64,000 nt of DNA from Amoebidium appalachense (GCA_963693365.1 CAVNZM010000018.1:1550001-1614000); one strand, 5' to 3'; shown: positions 10,451 through 21,398, counted from the stretch's first letter. The notes: generated from the sequence alone by a model not told the origin. A program made the numbers and translations.

Positions 10451-10501
10451 GGGAGCCCGGTGGTATGGTCTGGAGACGGTAAACCACCAGGCTGAGGGAA
10501 G

Positions 10502-13500
10502 TTAGCGACGTCGGCGCTTCTTTCGTGCGGGCTGGCTGGCAGGGCCGGCCACCAAAGTACCTAGGTAGTCTGTGAGTGCTCCTGCGGCTGTGTCTTGCAG
10601 GCCGGAGTGAGGTTCCCAGGTGTCGTTCTTAGCCGTGTACCCTTTCCAACGAACTTTGTAAAGGGCTTGGGCAGTTGCCGAGTCGTACTTGTGGGCAATA
10701 ATTTTTGCCACTTCGAAGGTGGGGGTGGGTGAATCTTGCGGACCAGAGTCGGCTGGCGTCATATCAACGTCGTCACGGGGAAAATACGGCTTCAAGTGAC
10801 GTGCGTGTGCTCGAACGGTGTCCGTTGACCCAACCCGCTGAATTTCGTAAGACATGGGGGCGTCGGTAACGCGCCGCAGGACGCGATACGGACCTTCCCA
10901 TTTAGGTCTGAGTGCCGTGGGTAGACTGTGGTCGGTGGTGGAGTCTGTGACTGCTTTCAACACCAGACCCTCGAGTTCTGTGGGTTCACGAGCATTTTTG
11001 TTAGCCGTGATTTTACTACGACGGGCAGCTTCAGACATAATTCGTGTGACTGTTTGCCGGGCATACTGCACTCGTTGCAGTAGTTCTCGACGGTATTCCT
11101 CCGTCTCCATCCCACATGAAGCCGCAATTGGGGGGCGGGGGGGCTCGACCGGATCTCTGCCATAAAGCATGAAGAATGGCGTGTCCCCCAAGGAAGAGTG
11201 GTAGGCGGTGCGGTAGGAAAACAGTACTTGCGGTAAGTAGTCAATCCATTCGTGGTGTTTATCCTGCACGAGAGTGGCAAGAATATTCTTAAGTGTGCGA
11301 TTGAATCGCTCTACGGCACCATTGGTCTGGGGGCTGTAGGGACTTGCAAAAATTCGTTTTGTAGCCAACACTCGACAGACATCTGTGACCAACATAGCTG
11401 CCAAATTCGCGCCGTTGTCTGATACTAAAAATTCCGGACGACCGTGACGGCAGTAGATGGAGTCTTCGAATGCCTTTGCCACATCTTCGGCTGTGGGTGT
11501 TTTGTGAAATAAAATCACTTCCGGCCAGCGAGTGAAGAGGTCGAGAAACACCAACAGGGAAACTCTGAGATCAGATTTCGTAGGCATCTCAGTAATGTCC
11601 ATAGACACGTATTGAAAGGGATAGGTGGGGATAAAACCATCGTGAATTCGTAGTTTCTTTTGCATTCGGGGTGTCTTCCGGTATTGACAGGCTTTGCATG
11701 TGGTTACCCACTGCACCGAGTCTTGCCATACACGTGGCCACCATGCTATCTGGGTAACACGGTGGAAGGTGCGTGCTGCGTCGAGGTGACCTGCGGTTGG
11801 GGCGTCGTGACATGCGGCCAAAACGAGGCGCACAAGCGTAGACGGCACCCAAATTCGTGGTTCCTTGCTGGGTTTGCGGGGGCCACGCTGTTCTAGGACC
11901 CACACATACACAAGGTCATTGTCTATGGTGCAGCGACTAGCTTCCATCGCGATTTCGTTGCCAAATAATTCGTAGCCCGGTGCTTTTTCCAGGTAGGCCC
12001 TGACTTTCGCAATGTGTTTATCAGCCTTCTGTGCTGACACATACTGTTCATAGGTGGGCATTCGTCCATCCGCTTTTGGGGGAATAAATTCTGGCGGCGT
12101 GGTATTAGGTTTCGTGGGTTCAGCTGGGGGTGGGTGGGTGGCAGCTTGTGCCTGCGCTGTCGCTGCGGCGGAGCGTGTTACCGCAAACACCGTGGACGAG
12201 CCCGAGACTGTGCCGATCAGTGAGGGGTATGTCAGCTCAGTATCTTCGGGTCCTGGTTGCGCATTTTCTTTAGATGGCCGAGAGAGTCCATCAGCATTGC
12301 TGTGGTGTTTGCCCGCCCTGTGCTGAATTTCGTATGTGTATGCGGAAAGCGCCATTTGCCAGCCTGCAACAACAGGTTCCGGTGCATCGCCGGTAGACAG
12401 AATGCGCGTCAAGCTGGAGTGGTCGGTTCGTAACAAGAAAGGAGCCCCATAGGTGTAAGCGCGAAATGCTTTGCACACAGCCCAATACACACCTAAGGCT
12501 TCCCTTTTATTCGCCGCATAATTTCGTTCACTCTTAGAGAGTGTTCTGCTAGCATAAGCTATGGGTCGTTCTTTGCCGTCATCACCTACCTGCGAAATCA
12601 CTGCGCCCAGAGCATACTGTGAAGCATCTGAGTCAACAATAAAAGGTTTGGTGAAATCGGGGTGAGCAAGCACAGGTGCATTAATTAACGCATTCTTAAG
12701 GGTATCGTATGCTTTCTCCTGTTCCGTACCCCACACCCATGCAGCATTTTTCTGTGCTTTCTTTTTCGTGGCCAAAATAGCTGCAGAATCGGCGTGCAAA
12801 TTTTTTGCTTCGTCTTTTCGTTGTTTTGCGCTGCCGTTGCGTTTGGCGGGTTTCGTAGAGGGGGGCATTTTTGCGTGAATTCGTTTTAGTAATTCTGAAT
12901 CCTCCTTCGAGGTGCCCAGCATTCGCGTGAGTGGTTCAGCCGTATGGCTGAAATCGTCCACAAATATTCGATAATATGAAAATAACCCGAGGTCACTTCG
13001 TAGCTCAGATAAATTTTGTGGGTAGCTTTTATTCTTTATTGCTGCCACTTTTTCTGGGTCTACCTTAATACCATCCGGGCATACGCGATGGCCTAAATAG
13101 CCAACTTCTTCCATGAACAAAGAGCATTTTCTGCCTTTCAGTTTTAATCCTGCATCACAGAGCCGGGAAAAACATGAATCTAAATGCCCAAAATGTTCTT
13201 CGATAGTGGGTGACATAACTAATATATCATCGAGATATATGAGTACATGTGTCCACAGCATACCAGCGAATACACGGTTCATCATCCTTGAAAAGACAGC
13301 AGGCATGTTACTTACTCCAAAAGGTGCGCGTGCGAATTGATACTGCCCCCAGGGGGTGGTAAATGCAAGTTTTTCTTTGTCGTTATCGGCTACTTTGACT
13401 TGGTGGTAACCACCGTTTAAATCAAGTGCGGAAAACACGCGGGCACCTCTGAGCATACCCAGAGCCATGTCAATTCGTGGTAAAGGGTAACCGTCTTTCT

Positions 13501-15403
13501 TCGTAATCAAGTTCAGCTTTCTAAAATCAATGCAGACTCTTAAAGACCCGTCCTTTTTCGCCACCAACACCATCGGAGCGGAGTAAGGGCTGGACGCAGG
13601 CTCAATCACTCCAAACTCTACCCAATTTTGAATTTGTTTGTGTAGGCTATCGCGAAGGTGATGTGGGATGTTATAGGGCATGCGGTACTGTGGTATGGTG
13701 GTAGTTACTTCGATCGACAGTTCGTCTAAGGTACTCAAACCAAAGTCGTTGTCGTGTGCAGAGAACACATGCTTCCATTTCTTAAGCAGTTTTCGTATCC
13801 GTTTCGCCAACGGTTTCCGTTGGTCTGGGGGAGTTCCAGGCATGTCGTATTCTTCTGGAGGTTTGACCCCAAAAGGCAAGTCGTCGTCTGTGGCGGCTTC
13901 CCCGTCGGAGGTACATTCGTGCGTACGCTTTCGTAAATTATTCGTATCCTCCAGTGCAGTGGTAGATGGTGCCCCATCTGCTGCTTCGATAGTAGGTGGC
14001 CCTACCTCTGGTTTTGTTCGTGCTGGATTACCAAAACCATTCATTTTCGTGGAACTGCGCTGTGTGGTGTTCTCTTTCGTACTCATATTCATAATTTTAC
14101 TCCGTTCACACACCTTAATACTACCGTTAATATTAGTAGCCGCCTGGAAAGTGTGTGGTTCGTGTTCGGTGGGTTCTTCGGTTGATTCCTGCGAAGAAAA
14201 GTTCGTTTTAGCAGAGGTACCTAATGGATGGCCAGGGTGTGGGGTTGTCGCCCTCCTGGTTCCATTACCGGAGTGTGGACGTGCTAAAAGAGTAACAGTG
14301 TCATCTGATTGCAAGGGAATAAACATGGCCACCTCCGTACCAGGGCCTAGGTACACATGATGGTCCGATGTGTTAGTCAACAACACCTTGCATTCGTATT
14401 CGTCCTCGATCACACTTTCTTCGCTAGTGGAGAGGGGGGGTTCGTTATTCGAAATTCGAGCTAAACTGGTGACACTGCATGCTGTTGTGTAAGCCCGTGA
14501 ATTAAGTGGACCACATGGAACCACTGTGCCCATACAACAGTCTAAAGTTCGTGGTGGTGGTGCGCCGGCAGCGAGTTTTATTTTACACGTTGCGATATTT
14601 GACGCATCTACCGGGAGGTGAATACCTGTGGTGGTAATTAATACGCGAGAAACAGCTGTCTCCTCCGCACTCCCACGCAACCACCACACCGGAATACTGC
14701 ACCTGCGATTTCCCTTAGCATACATGAACGAAAGTTCTGCAGCACCGTAATCAATTCGTCCCTGTTGTGGCCCCATGAAATCAACACCTAATAAGGCATC
14801 ATATGGTAGATTATCAATCACATGCCATCTGTGCACCACTAGAGCAGATTCGTTGGGAATGGCGAGAGTGAGAGATATACTTCCTTGGCATGTCATTTCG
14901 TTACTTTGTGCATCCAGTACACTAAAATTAGGAACATGCTGAATTCGTTTTCTTGCCACTACAGGGAGAGATTCGTAAAATGCTGTGCTTATACAGCTAT
15001 GGCTAGCACCAGAGTCGACAACTACTGTGACTAGCTTCCCATGCACATACATTCGCGCAAGTGTGGCTGTGCATTTATTTTCGTGGGTTAATGTGCACAC
15101 AGTGGCATTTTCATGCCGTGGTTCTGCAATGGAGGAGTGCACACGGTCAGCAAAATGCACATTTTTCTTTTTGCGCGGGGGCGGGGTGTGCGTGTGCATG
15201 GGGGGGTCAGTACACGGGGGTAACTGTTCGTGGGGGGGTGGGGCACATGCAGATTCGTGGGAGGGCTCCGAGACAACAGAAATTTCCGCACCAGTAGATT
15301 TATTTTGCAATTTATCTGCCAGAGGGGAACACAGTTCCAGCTCTGCTATTAAATCAAATACATTATGTTCTACTGGGGAGAGACCAGTCCCTTGCCCGCC
15401 TTC
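10502..15403 (-). CDS. Pol polyprotein: protease, RT, RNase H, integrase, chromodomain
   Basis: Open frame in the same phase as gag, entered only past the UAG at 15404-15406. There is no ATG at its head, which argues for readthrough expression. Counting residues from 15310: protease active site VVVDSGASHS near 99 with DALLGVDFM near 170; RT with KKDGSLRVCIDFRKLN, SALDLNGGYHQ and catalytic YLDD near 692; RNase H with VDSDASQYALGAV near 890 and RTDHSSLT; integrase HHCC zinc domain near 1170 (H...H...CKACQ), DDE core with D near 1233, SDNGAN near 1295 and VERFNRTLKN near 1333. A chromodomain (YKVRWKGYTAKNDTWEP) at about 1535-1580 is followed by a basic RKKRRRR tail. Chromodomains of this class guide integration to modified chromatin. 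All catalytic residues are present. Confidence 0.95.
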   Translation of the reverse strand, partial: EGGQGTGLSPVEHNVFDLIAELELCSPLADKLQNKSTGAEISVVSEPSHESACAPPPHEQLPPCTDPPMHTHTPPPRKKKNVHFADRVHSSIAEPRHENATVCTLTHENKCTATLARMYVHGKLVTVVVDSGASHSCISTAFYESLPVVARKRIQHVPNFSVLDAQSNEMTCQGSISLTLAIPNESALVVHRWHVIDNLPYDALLGVDFMGPQQGRIDYGAAELSFMYAKGNRRCSIPVWWLRGSAEETAVSRVLITTTGIHLPVDASNIATCKIKLAAGAPPPRTLDCCMGTVVPCGPLNSRAYTTACSVTSLARISNNEPPLSTSEESVIEDEYECKVLLTNTSDHHVYLGPGTEVAMFIPLQSDDTVTLLARPHSGNGTRRATTPHPGHPLGTSAKTNFSSQESTEEPTEHEPHTFQAATNINGSIKVCERSKIMNMSTKENTTQRSSTKMNGFGNPARTKPEVGPPTIEAADGAPSTTALEDTNNLRKRTHECTSDGEAATDDDLPFGVKPPEEYDMPGTPPDQRKPLAKRIRKLLKKWKHVFSAHDNDFGLSTLDELSIEVTTTIPQYRMPYNIPHHLRDSLHKQIQNWVEFGVIEPASSPYSAPMVLVAKKDGSLRVCIDFRKLNLITKKDGYPLPRIDMALGMLRGARVFSALDLNGGYHQVKVADNDKEKLAFTTPWGQYQFARAPFGVSNMPAVFSRMMNRVFAGMLWTHVLIYLDDILVMSPTIEEHFGHLDSCFSRLCDAGLKLKGRKCSLFMEEVGYLGHRVCPDGIKVDPEKVAAIKNKSYPQNLSELRSDLGLFSYYRIFVDDFSHTAEPLTRMLGTSKEDSELLKRIHAKMPPSTKPAKRNGSAKQRKDEAKNLHADSAAILATKKKAQKNAAWVWGTEQEKAYDTLKNALINAPVLAHPDFTKPFIVDSDASQYALGAVISQVGDDGKERPIAYASRTLSKSERNYAANKREALGVYWAVCKAFRAYTYGAPFLLRTDHSSLTRILSTGDAPEPVVAGWQMALSAYTYEIQHRAGKHHSNADGLSRPSKENAQPGPEDTELTYPSLIGTVSGSSTVFAVTRSAAATAQAQAATHPPPAEPTKPNTTPPEFIPPKADGRMPTYEQYVSAQKADKHIAKVRAYLEKAPGYELFGNEIAMEASRCTIDNDLVYVWVLEQRGPRKPSKEPRIWVPSTLVRLVLAACHDAPTAGHLDAARTFHRVTQIAWWPRVWQDSVQWVTTCKACQYRKTPRMQKKLRIHDGFIPTYPFQYVSMDITEMPTKSDLRVSLLVFLDLFTRWPEVILFHKTPTAEDVAKAFEDSIYCRHGRPEFLVSDNGANLAAMLVTDVCRVLATKRIFASPYSPQTNGAVERFNRTLKNILATLVQDKHHEWIDYLPQVLFSYRTAYHSSLGDTPFFMLYGRDPVEPPRPPIAASCGMETEEYRRELLQRVQYARQTVTRIMSEAARRSKITANKNAREPTELEGLVLKAVTDSTTDHSLPTALRPKWEGPYRVLRRVTDAPMSYEIQRVGSTDTVRAHARHLKPYFPRDDVDMTPADSGPQDSPTPTFEVAKIIAHKYDSATAQALYKVRWKGYTAKNDTWEPHSGLQDTAAGALTDYLGTLVAGPASQPARKKRRRR

Positions 15404-15406
15404 CTA
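15404..15406 (-). promoter_or_regulatory. In-frame UAG between gag and pol, candidate readthrough site
   Basis: Minus-strand context is GTAGAATAGGAAGGCGGG. Gag ends RVE-stop, and the same frame is open from the next codon (EGGQGTGLSPVEH...) through all of Pol. A single stop with no frame change is the arrangement used by gammaretroviruses for stop-codon readthrough. Here the codon after UAG is GAA rather than the CAA/GGA contexts best known. Whether suppression happens is inference. Confidence 0.6.
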
Positions 15407-17404
15407 TTCTACACGTGCTCTCTTGAACTTGGCCCGATTAGCCTCAATCTCTGCCTTGCGGGTTCCCTTCTTAAAGTTGGGGTCGTACTTGGGGCAAATT
15501 GGTGACCCCCCAAAGTGCCCCTTCTGCTTGCAGGAGTGGCATTCGAATTTGAGGGCCGGGCACGTCTTGCCTTCGGCGTGGCTGCCGTACTTGCACCCAC
15601 GGTTGCAGGGGGTGGTGCCCATGCGCGAAAAAATAGACGGCTTCTCGCTGGCACCAGATCCACCACCGGGTTGCTGTTTTGTGGGGGGTTTCTGTGTTAG
15701 AATGGTGGATGGGGTTCGTGTGTGCCTGTCTCTTTCTTTTTCTGCGAGATAGGCAACAACTCCAGACAGGGTCAATTCTTCTTCTTTTCGTGTTTGTCTG
15801 AGTTGATATTTGCGAAATTCTTGTTCGTCTTCCCCACCCAATCGGTGAGACAAATCCAAAATTTGGTGTGCCTCAGACTTAAGGGGGTACACACGTGCCC
15901 ACAAACGCGCATGCCTGCTTGCAAATTCGGCGACCTTTTGCTTGCCTTGTTTGAGTGCATTTAATTCGGCACTGAGTGCCTCTTGCACACGCTGGTCGTG
16001 AAATTTCGTAACTAGTGCATGTGCAAATGCATCAAACGTGAGTTCTCCCTGTGTCCTGGTAAAATTCGTGTACCACACACGGGCGGGGGAAGCAAGAGGA
16101 AAGCACTGCACCGCCCAGCGAACAGCAAGTGTGGGGGGGACCCCTGCAATGCAAAACATCTGCTGGGAAAATTCGTGCAGCCATTCAATCACCGTGCATT
16201 TATCCTGCAAGTCACCCTTGTATTCTGGTAGTTTCAATGCAGCCAAGATGGGGCCGTATTCGGATGCATGCAACTGGCGGAGAGGGTGCAACCACAGTTT
16301 TTCGTGCTCTGCAAAGTGCTTGTTCAATATAGACCCAGCCTTACCTCCTGAGCCTGTGCTGACATCAGAGCCTCTCGGGCGACTTGGCGTGCCTGCCAGT
16401 CCACCTGCAGACGCCAGAGGGGATCCTGCAAGGGGGATTTCGTTAAATACGGGTGCTTTAGGCTGGTCGAAGTGATCTTCTTCATGCACTTTCGCAGTCA
16501 TGTGTTCGTTTTCGTTTGTGGGTGTGTCTTCGTAACTTTGTTCGTGTTTTTCTTCATTTTCAGCATCAGAATCAGTGTAGCTGAGTGTGCGCGCAAGCAC
16601 ATCCTTATATGTAAATTTAGTGGGGGGTGCGGGAGGTGCAATTACCTTGGGATCAGTGCACCCAGATGGGACCGGGGACAAAGGCTTCTTGCCTGTGGTG
16701 GGTGGGGGAGGACGGGGGGTGGTGGGCACCGTCGTATTTTTCACTCGTGCCTCAGCCACCAACTGTGCTTCCCGCTCCAACTCAGACCATTTCGCGGACG
16801 TGCACAACATTCTAGACAGTGTGGTGTCTTCCATCTGCGAAATCTCACTGTAAATCTGCGCGACATCAGCTTCGAGGTCCATCACAGGCCGCCCAGCATC
16901 GATTGCAGTTTGAATGGCACGTCTCAGAGTTTCAATACGATAGAACTTGGAGAGAACACGGCCCCGCACCTCTGCCAGAGCTGTGGCAGTGTCCCGGTCT
17001 TGTTTCGTTTTTTCCTTCGTTGCTACTTGAAGTTCGTTCGTGTGTTTGTTGGTGTTCGTGTGTTCGTTGGTGTTCGTATGTTCGTTGGTTTTCGTGTGTT
17101 CGTTGCGCTTCGTTTTGTCTTTGGGTTTCGTGCTTTCGTTGGGCTTCGTTTGTTCGTTGCCAGTGGGCTTCGTAGTTGCCTTTGTGTTCGTGTGTGTGTT
17201 GGGTTTTGTGATCGTGTTCGGTTTCTGGGGAGCACGAGGCTGTGTAGGGGGAGGGGTGGGGAGTGTTTTCGTGCCCTGCCCCGGAGTCTTGGCTTTCTTC
17301 TGCGTTGGGGGCGGCGGTTTGACTGCGGTAGGCTTCTTGGTGTCACGTGTCAGTTTGCTTTCATTGTCCGAGAGTACAGGGTAGTCGTCAAATTCGCCCG
17401 CCAT
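15407..17404 (-). CDS. Gag of the chromovirus
   Basis: 666 residues from an ATG at 17404 (MAGEFDDYPVLSDNES). The N-terminal third is low-complexity, rich in Pro, Thr, Lys and Asn, with tandem units such as NEHTNTNEHTNTNKHTN (about residues 105-125). A capsid-like helical part follows (about 370-560, with WLHPLRQLHASEYGPIL and FDAFAHALVTKFHDQ). Near the C-terminus are cysteine-rich CNRGCKYGSHAEGKTC and a zinc knuckle CHSCKQKGHFGGSPIC, followed by a basic tail. It would package element RNA. It shares its frame with Pol. Confidence 0.9.
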
Positions 17405-17435
17405 GGTTGAAGAGATTCTTGAAAGATGTGAGATT

Positions 17436-17455
17436 CTGGAACTGCGCGGTCGCCA
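17436..17455 (-). other. Candidate primer-binding site
   Basis: On the minus strand, the sequence one base past the 5' LTR end reads TGGCGACCGCGCAGTTCC. Beginning with TGG it could pair with the CCA end of a tRNA. The tRNA species is not identified. Confidence 0.45.
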
Positions 17456-17456
17456 A

Positions 17457-18066
17457 TGTAAACAGTTGAACTAGTTGGGATAAGGCAGAGAACAACTGAA
17501 TCAGAATAAAGACAGAGAACGGGTAGTAAGGCACACGCGGCCAGGTTACTATTTAATGTGCTCGTTCAGAGTGATCCCCCGTACTGGGACGGCTTGTTTA
17601 TATAGCCCCCAGGTTCCGGATCATCTGGATGGGTGGCATTGATGCCTTCGTGACTTCTGACCAGTCAGAAGAGTGCGGTCGTCTTTATGTGCACACAGTG
17701 CACCAATAACATGAAGCTAACTAAAAGGATAACTTTGTGGCAAATGATTGGTCAATACTTAAGCCCGTTTAGGTTTATGCAACTGGGTCTGATTTCCTTA
17801 TTGGTTCCGTTCGTTTAGCTATAGATGTCGCCTCCGTAGTGGATGAGACTTGCATTCCTATCCTAGCGGTTCTCGAATTCTATTGGTTCATACTGACTGC
17901 ACGGCCACTGCATATTGCCGGCGCCGCGGCTCAGTCGTGAGCCGCAGCCCGCGGCTGTCGCGTGTGATATTGATCTGATCATATGTACACAATATCTACG
18001 TGATCACTATGATATGAACAGTATATTCGTAATAGTAAACATGTACGGCGTGTACAGATGTTTACA
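17457..18066 (-). repeat. 5' LTR of the chromovirus
   Basis: 610 bp, matching 9827-10436 with one visible difference at 18017. On the minus strand it precedes the primer site and gag. Confidence 0.95.
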
Positions 18067-18615
18067 ACTGCGCAGCAATCAAAAGCTCGTTACCTGGGCC
18101 AGGGAGAATTTCGGGTTGGCTACAGACAACGTGAGGGTTACTAAAATACCCGATGTTAAGAAATTTATGCTTGAACGCGCTTTCACTGCGTCAGAAGTAA
18201 ATACCATTTTTCCGAATCGTGGCACTGGTGCCTTTGTTCGTTGCCTTGCCAAACTTTTCCAGTTGAACGCGCTCGAGTACGGTGCGTACGGCCGAAAAGT
18301 GAGGGTGACTACTGCGTCTGGGGGCACACAAGCCGCATCAGTTCTTATGTTCCACTCGAGCCGAAATCACCTGCCGCAATAAAGGCGGTGGAGGTGTACA
18401 TCATACGTTCTAGTGATGATGGTGACAGTCCAGACGTGATAATTCTCGACCACTATTTCCCGTGCATCCCGCCGGAACAGAACACTGCTTCAATGGTTTT
18501 ACAGGTACAGAGCCACCCGCAGCCCATGCTTTTACCTCGTTCGGTCGAAACAGTCCCTATGGACTTGGATGACTGTGCTTCTTCGCGTGAAGGTGAGATT
18601 GCTTGTATGATATAA
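18067..18615 (+). pseudogene. Body of the gene split by the chromovirus, unknown function
   Basis: After the duplicated ACTGC the frame continues as LRSNQKLVTWARENFGL, then a basic protein-like sequence with KIPDVKKFMLERAF and FVRCLAKLFQLNALEYGAYG, to a stop at 18380-18382. From about 18,380 another frame (codons one base earlier) reads well to 18615, with VEVYIIRSSDDGDSP and DHYFPCIPPEQ. A short intron or an indel may join the two; simple GT-AG pairs that I tried did not restore the frame. A GTGAGA donor lies at 18593. No family is recognised. The gene is inactivated by the insertion at codon 6. Confidence 0.5.
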
Positions 18616-19406
18616 TTAACAACAGCGTGTTTGTCTATAGAAGCATATAACTTTTTAATGGTTTACTTGTGAGTGGTGTTGCTGCCCCTGCAGCTGTGCT
18701 CACGAGTTCCCTTGCTTATCTGTCATGGACTTTCGCATCCCTCTGCCCTCTATCACTTGCATAGCTGTTCCTGGTCCACTATGGAGTCATGGTGTTCCTA
18801 TGAAAAGGTATGTATAATAACATCTATTGAGTGAGGATGCTTTCCCCATTTGAGTCTCTCTACAGAGAGAATTTTCGTCCACCCATTTTCTATGCTTCTT
18901 GGATGTTGCACACACACAAGAAGTTGAACATGCCCACCTGGTTACACATCACGGTTGTAGTTGCATATATACATCAGCAAAGATCACCCCCCATCCGAAA
19001 CCTGTCCTGTACGACTTTAGGACGTCCTATCGTCGTTAATATATCTAAAAGATAGCTTAGGACGGGTTTAGGATAACCCGGAATTTCAGGATGGCAAGGC
19101 GTCTGAAACACATCCCATATACATTAAATACGTCTGGCATGGATTAAAGACAGTGGACATCTTAAAGACGTAGTAAAGTCGTCTGACAAGATGTCATACA
19201 GACACCTGGAAGTGCACTTATACCCATCAGCACAAGTCCGGATGTCCTTAACCCCCCTTTAAATTGTCCGATGGGTTGCGGATGCATACGGGATATATTA
19301 AAGACGTCTTTCGAATTTTCTGGTCTATTACGTCTTAAAGATATCCTGGACGGATTGAGGACATATTGTTATCATCCCGGAACATGGTGTAGTTAACAGA
19401 TGTCCT
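18616..19406. other. Non-coding, with one possible exon and degenerate AGGAC/GACGTC words
   Basis: A short open stretch at 18694-18806 between CTGCCCCTGCAG and a GTATGT donor might be an exon, but its phase does not fit the preceding donor. From about 18,990 the sequence is full of diverged words such as TTAGGAC, AGGATGTC and AAAGACGTC, a loose repetitive pattern without clear period. Confidence 0.4.
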
Positions 19407-20372
19407 AAAGACGTCTGCACTCATTCTACAGGATGTCTATGAGAGATACCGATACATATTATATAGATGTGTGTAAGATGCATTATACACGCAAGTAAGT
19501 TGACACAAGGCGCTCGTGGGATGGGCGTAGAGATATGTTAAAGATGTACTGCAGAGATCTTAGTACAATCTTTATCCTCTCTTAATCCCGTATGGCCATG
19601 CAACATTTGCGAAACGAACTGATTGCGTTAGGATGTCGTCAGGATATATCACAGCTAGGCAGTAGATCATCTAAGGAGATCTTTGGAGAGTTCTTTTTTG
19701 GCGCTTTTGGCCATCCCAATTATATCTTCAAGACAGGCCATGTCTGTGCATGTGATATGCTAACGCAATCTTAGGCATGTATTGGTGATACCTTTCTGCG
19801 ATCTTCACGCCCTATTTGGGGTAGCTTAAAGATGTTCAGAGTTGCAATTAGCTATTGTGTGAGGATTACTTTAGGACTTCTTTAAGACGTCTGCACTCAT
19901 TCTACAGGATGTCTATGAGAGATACCGATACATATTATATAGATGTGTGTAAGATGGATTATACACGCAAGTAAGTTGACACAAGGCGCTCGTGGGATGG
20001 GCGTAGAGATATGTTAAAGATGTAGTGCGGAGATCTTAGTACAATCTTTATCCTCTCTTAATCCCGTATGGCCATGCCACATTTGCGAAACGAACTGATT
20101 GCGTTAGGATGTGCACAGGATGTCGTCAGGATATATCACAGCTAGGCAGTGGATCATCTAAGGAGATCTTTGGAGAGTTCTTTTGTAGCACTATTGGCCA
20201 TCCCAATTATATCTTCAAGACAGGCCATGTCTGTGCATGTGATATGCTAACGCAATCTTAGGCAAGTATTGGTGATACCTTTCTGCGATCTTCACGCCCT
20301 ATTTGGGGTAGCTTAAAGATGTTCAGAGTTGCAATTAGGTATTGTGTTAGGATTACTTTAGGACCTCTTTAA
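19407..20372. repeat. Tandem duplication, unit about 476 bp
   Basis: Two adjacent copies (19407-19882, 19883-20372) begin at ACGTCTGCACTCATTC. They are nearly identical apart from point changes and a small insertion in copy 2 near 20110. No coding frame is shared. The unit contains the same GACGTC/AGGATGTC words as the preceding region. Confidence 0.85.
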
Positions 20373-20898
20373 GGGTTTAATGGGATCGATTTGGATGATC
20401 TTTAAGTGTTCCCTGGGATACAAAAGCAAAGCACGTATCGCTAACGAGCTCAGCCACTGCCTCTTTACCACCCTGTCAATGCCGATTACCCAGGACCACG
20501 TTCCGTGATGCGAGGGTTAGCTCAATATATACGGCGGGAAAGGGGATTGCGCATTTGATTGTGGGATAGATTACTCCAACGTTTTTGATTGGTTGTTTTT
20601 TAGGATCGAATTTCACACAGCATTCACAATGAAGGCGTCACAAGGTCACGCTTTTATTGAAACATGAAACATGAAGGCGTCGCGCAGGTGCGTGCGAGAT
20701 GATAGCCAATGGAAACAAAGATTTACTGGAGGAGTGCAAAACAGAATCCGAAGCACTGTTATCTTACAATCATGATCCGTATAATGTAAGTAAAACTGGG
20801 GCATTCAACTGCCAAATACAGAGGTTTTAGTTGTAATAATATTTAAGGTACCTATAAATTAGGCGAGATACTTTGGCAAACGGTGCAATGCCTGCGCG
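20373..20898. other. Unannotated stretch before the assembly gap
   Basis: No open frame or repeat recognised. Confidence 0.4.
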
Positions 20899-21398
20899 NN
20901 NNNNNNNNNNNNNNNNNNNNNNNNNNNNNNNNNNNNNNNNNNNNNNNNNNNNNNNNNNNNNNNNNNNNNNNNNNNNNNNNNNNNNNNNNNNNNNNNNNNN
21001 NNNNNNNNNNNNNNNNNNNNNNNNNNNNNNNNNNNNNNNNNNNNNNNNNNNNNNNNNNNNNNNNNNNNNNNNNNNNNNNNNNNNNNNNNNNNNNNNNNNN
21101 NNNNNNNNNNNNNNNNNNNNNNNNNNNNNNNNNNNNNNNNNNNNNNNNNNNNNNNNNNNNNNNNNNNNNNNNNNNNNNNNNNNNNNNNNNNNNNNNNNNN
21201 NNNNNNNNNNNNNNNNNNNNNNNNNNNNNNNNNNNNNNNNNNNNNNNNNNNNNNNNNNNNNNNNNNNNNNNNNNNNNNNNNNNNNNNNNNNNNNNNNNNN
21301 NNNNNNNNNNNNNNNNNNNNNNNNNNNNNNNNNNNNNNNNNNNNNNNNNNNNNNNNNNNNNNNNNNNNNNNNNNNNNNNNNNNNNNNNNNNNNNNNNN
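20899..21398. other. Assembly gap (500 N)
   Basis: Exactly 500 unresolved bases, a conventional placeholder length. It directly abuts the satellite array, so the real array is probably longer than shown. Confidence 0.98.

Larger units (their letters stand above)
9827..18066 (-). mobile_element. Complete chromodomain Ty3/gypsy retrotransposon (chromovirus)
   Basis: This 8.24-kb element has 610-bp LTRs (9827-10436, 17457-18066) that differ at only one position that I can see (10387 T versus 18017 A). They start TGTAAACAG and end TTTACA. It is flanked by the 5-bp duplication ACTGC (9822-9826, 18067-18071). A purine-rich tract abuts the 3' LTR and a candidate primer site abuts the 5' LTR, both on the minus strand. 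Gag and Pol are in one frame separated by one UAG. Domain order is Gag, protease, RT, RNase H, integrase, chromodomain. By sequence it could be active. Confidence 0.95.

Noticed and set aside
17436-18076. GAACTGCGC shared by the chromovirus leader and the host insertion site
   Set aside because: Nine bases could be chance; no mechanism ties the primer-site region to target choice in this family.
18694-18806. Exon after the split gene
   Set aside because: Good splice sites, but its open frame does not match the phase of the preceding GTGAGA donor.
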